A stretch of DNA of 21,493 nucleotides from a virus. The position numbers and the translations under genes are program-made. The notes beneath the pieces are model-generated. The model was not told where the DNA came from, made no database searches, and worked only from the letters and a program-made list of their open reading frames with translations. Within the stretch, counting starts at the first letter, position 1, and each line of letters begins with the position of its first letter. The stretch spans positions 1-21,493 of the IMG/VR virus record IMGVR_UViG_3300000116_000294; one strand, given 5' to 3'. Shown piece after piece: positions 20,802 through 21,493 of this stretch.

Positions 20802-21493
20802 ATGGAAAAAGACGTTAAAAAAGCTCTCGATGATATCGATAGTGTTAATCCGTTTGCAACCTATCTATCAGATAGTACATTAAGCCGTGTCGGTGGTTGG
20901 ATCGATACCGGTTCTTATGTTCTCAATGCAATTGTATCAGGCTCTATTCATGGTGGTATACCAAAAGGTCGAGTTACTATGTTAGCTGGTGAATCAATGA
21001 CTGGTAAGTCGTTGTTCGTTATGAAAATACTAGCAGCTGCTCAGAAAGAAGGTCTCATTCCTGTTATATTCGATACTGAAAATGCTATCGACCCTGAAGG
21101 AGCTGAAAGACTTGGGCTTGATGTTAGTAATGTTAAGTATGTACCTTGTATTAGTATTGAACAAACACGTAATGCGTTGTATAAGTTCCTTACTTCAGTT
21201 AAAGAAAAGGGACTTGAAGGTAAGTTTATCATAGCTATCGATTCACTCGGCAATTTACAATCAGAATTATCTCTAGCTCGTATGGGTAAAGATAGTACAT
21301 CAACAGACATGGGTACAAACGCTCGTGCTATGAAGTCGTTAATGCAGACTTGTACTAATTTAGGTGCAGTTACTCAGACTACTATACTTTGTACTAATCA
21401 CGTGTATGATAACCCAGCTGCGTTGTTTCCTTCTATTGAGAAGAACATGCCAGGTGGTAAATCATGTGTATATCTACCATCAGTTACAATTCA
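20802..21493 (+). CDS. uvsX: UvsX recombinase (RecA-like), 3'-truncated by window edge
   Basis: An open frame from ATG 20802 runs to the window end (230 codons visible; the family is usually around 340-390). The translation starts MEKDVKKALDDIDSVNPFAT. Motifs: GSIHGGIPKGRVTMLAGESMTGKS (47-70) with Walker A GESMTGKS (63-70), catalytic-type Glu94 in FDTENAIDP, Walker B KFIIAIDSL (141-149) and an L2-region PGGK (217-220). This is the phage RecA-type strand-exchange protein that UvsY loads and that works with gp46/47 and UvsW in recombination-dependent replication. A perfect extended -10 (TGATATAAT, 20787-20795) lies 6 nt before the ATG, and a terminator separates it from the preceding gene, so it probably has its own transcript. 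Confidence 0.95.
   Translation, partial: MEKDVKKALDDIDSVNPFATYLSDSTLSRVGGWIDTGSYVLNAIVSGSIHGGIPKGRVTMLAGESMTGKSLFVMKILAAAQKEGLIPVIFDTENAIDPEGAERLGLDVSNVKYVPCISIEQTRNALYKFLTSVKEKGLEGKFIIAIDSLGNLQSELSLARMGKDSTSTDMGTNARAMKSLMQTCTNLGAVTQTTILCTNHVYDNPAALFPSIEKNMPGGKSCVYLPSVTI

Noticed and set aside
1-21493. tRNA genes or CRISPR arrays
   Set aside because: No regularly spaced repeats and no intergenic gap long enough for a tRNA gene were noticed; the longest gaps are about 70 nt.

Overview
The window is a 21.5 kb piece of a low-GC, T4-like (myovirus-type) bacteriophage genome. The evidence is a set of recognisable T4 core genes: uvsY, uvsW, the late sigma factor gene 55, the recombination nuclease pair 47/46, the family B DNA polymerase 43, and the 5' two thirds of uvsX. 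The relaxed gene order, the many glycosyltransferases and the AT-rich DNA fit the marine T4-like phages (cyanophage and pelagiphage relatives). That placement is an inference; no host-diagnostic gene is present.

Layout. (1) 1-4818, minus strand: a compact block of seven or more small to medium genes with short overlaps. It includes a nucleotidyltransferase/ligase-like protein, a large protein with a PD-(D/E)XK-like signature, a GIY-YIG nuclease and a Cys-rich-tailed protein. T4-type late promoter octamers precede two of the genes, so this looks like a late block. Several of its proteins begin with a peptide resembling the T4 capsid-targeting sequence of internal head proteins. (2) 4806-4840: a divergent control region in which a sigma70-type promoter (rightward) and a late promoter (leftward) overlap. 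(3) 4840-14092, plus strand: recombination/replication block uvsY-uvsW-55-47-46-glycosyltransferase-43-small protein, ending in a rho-independent terminator that lies inside the convergent gene. (4) 14089-20306, minus strand: five tightly packed glycosyltransferase genes (two tandem GlcNAc-transferase-like/GT60-like, one GT25-like, one DUF6165-like/GT-A fusion, one HtrL_YibB/GT2 fusion). (5) 20378-21493, plus strand: a small unknown protein, a terminator, and uvsX, which runs off the window.

How it fits together. UvsX, UvsY, UvsW, gp46/47 and gp43 form the recombination-dependent replication machinery; gp55 redirects host RNA polymerase to late promoters such as the two found in the leftward block. 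The glycosyltransferase cassette probably builds or attaches a glycan to virion protein, host surface or DNA; the sequence does not say which.

Two cross-cutting signals deserve attention. Most first-of-operon genes have a -10 or late-promoter element only 5-8 nt ahead of the start codon, which predicts leaderless mRNAs. The late block also carries internal-protein-like N termini, which suggests that enzymes, including a ligase-like one, are packaged in the head and delivered with the DNA.
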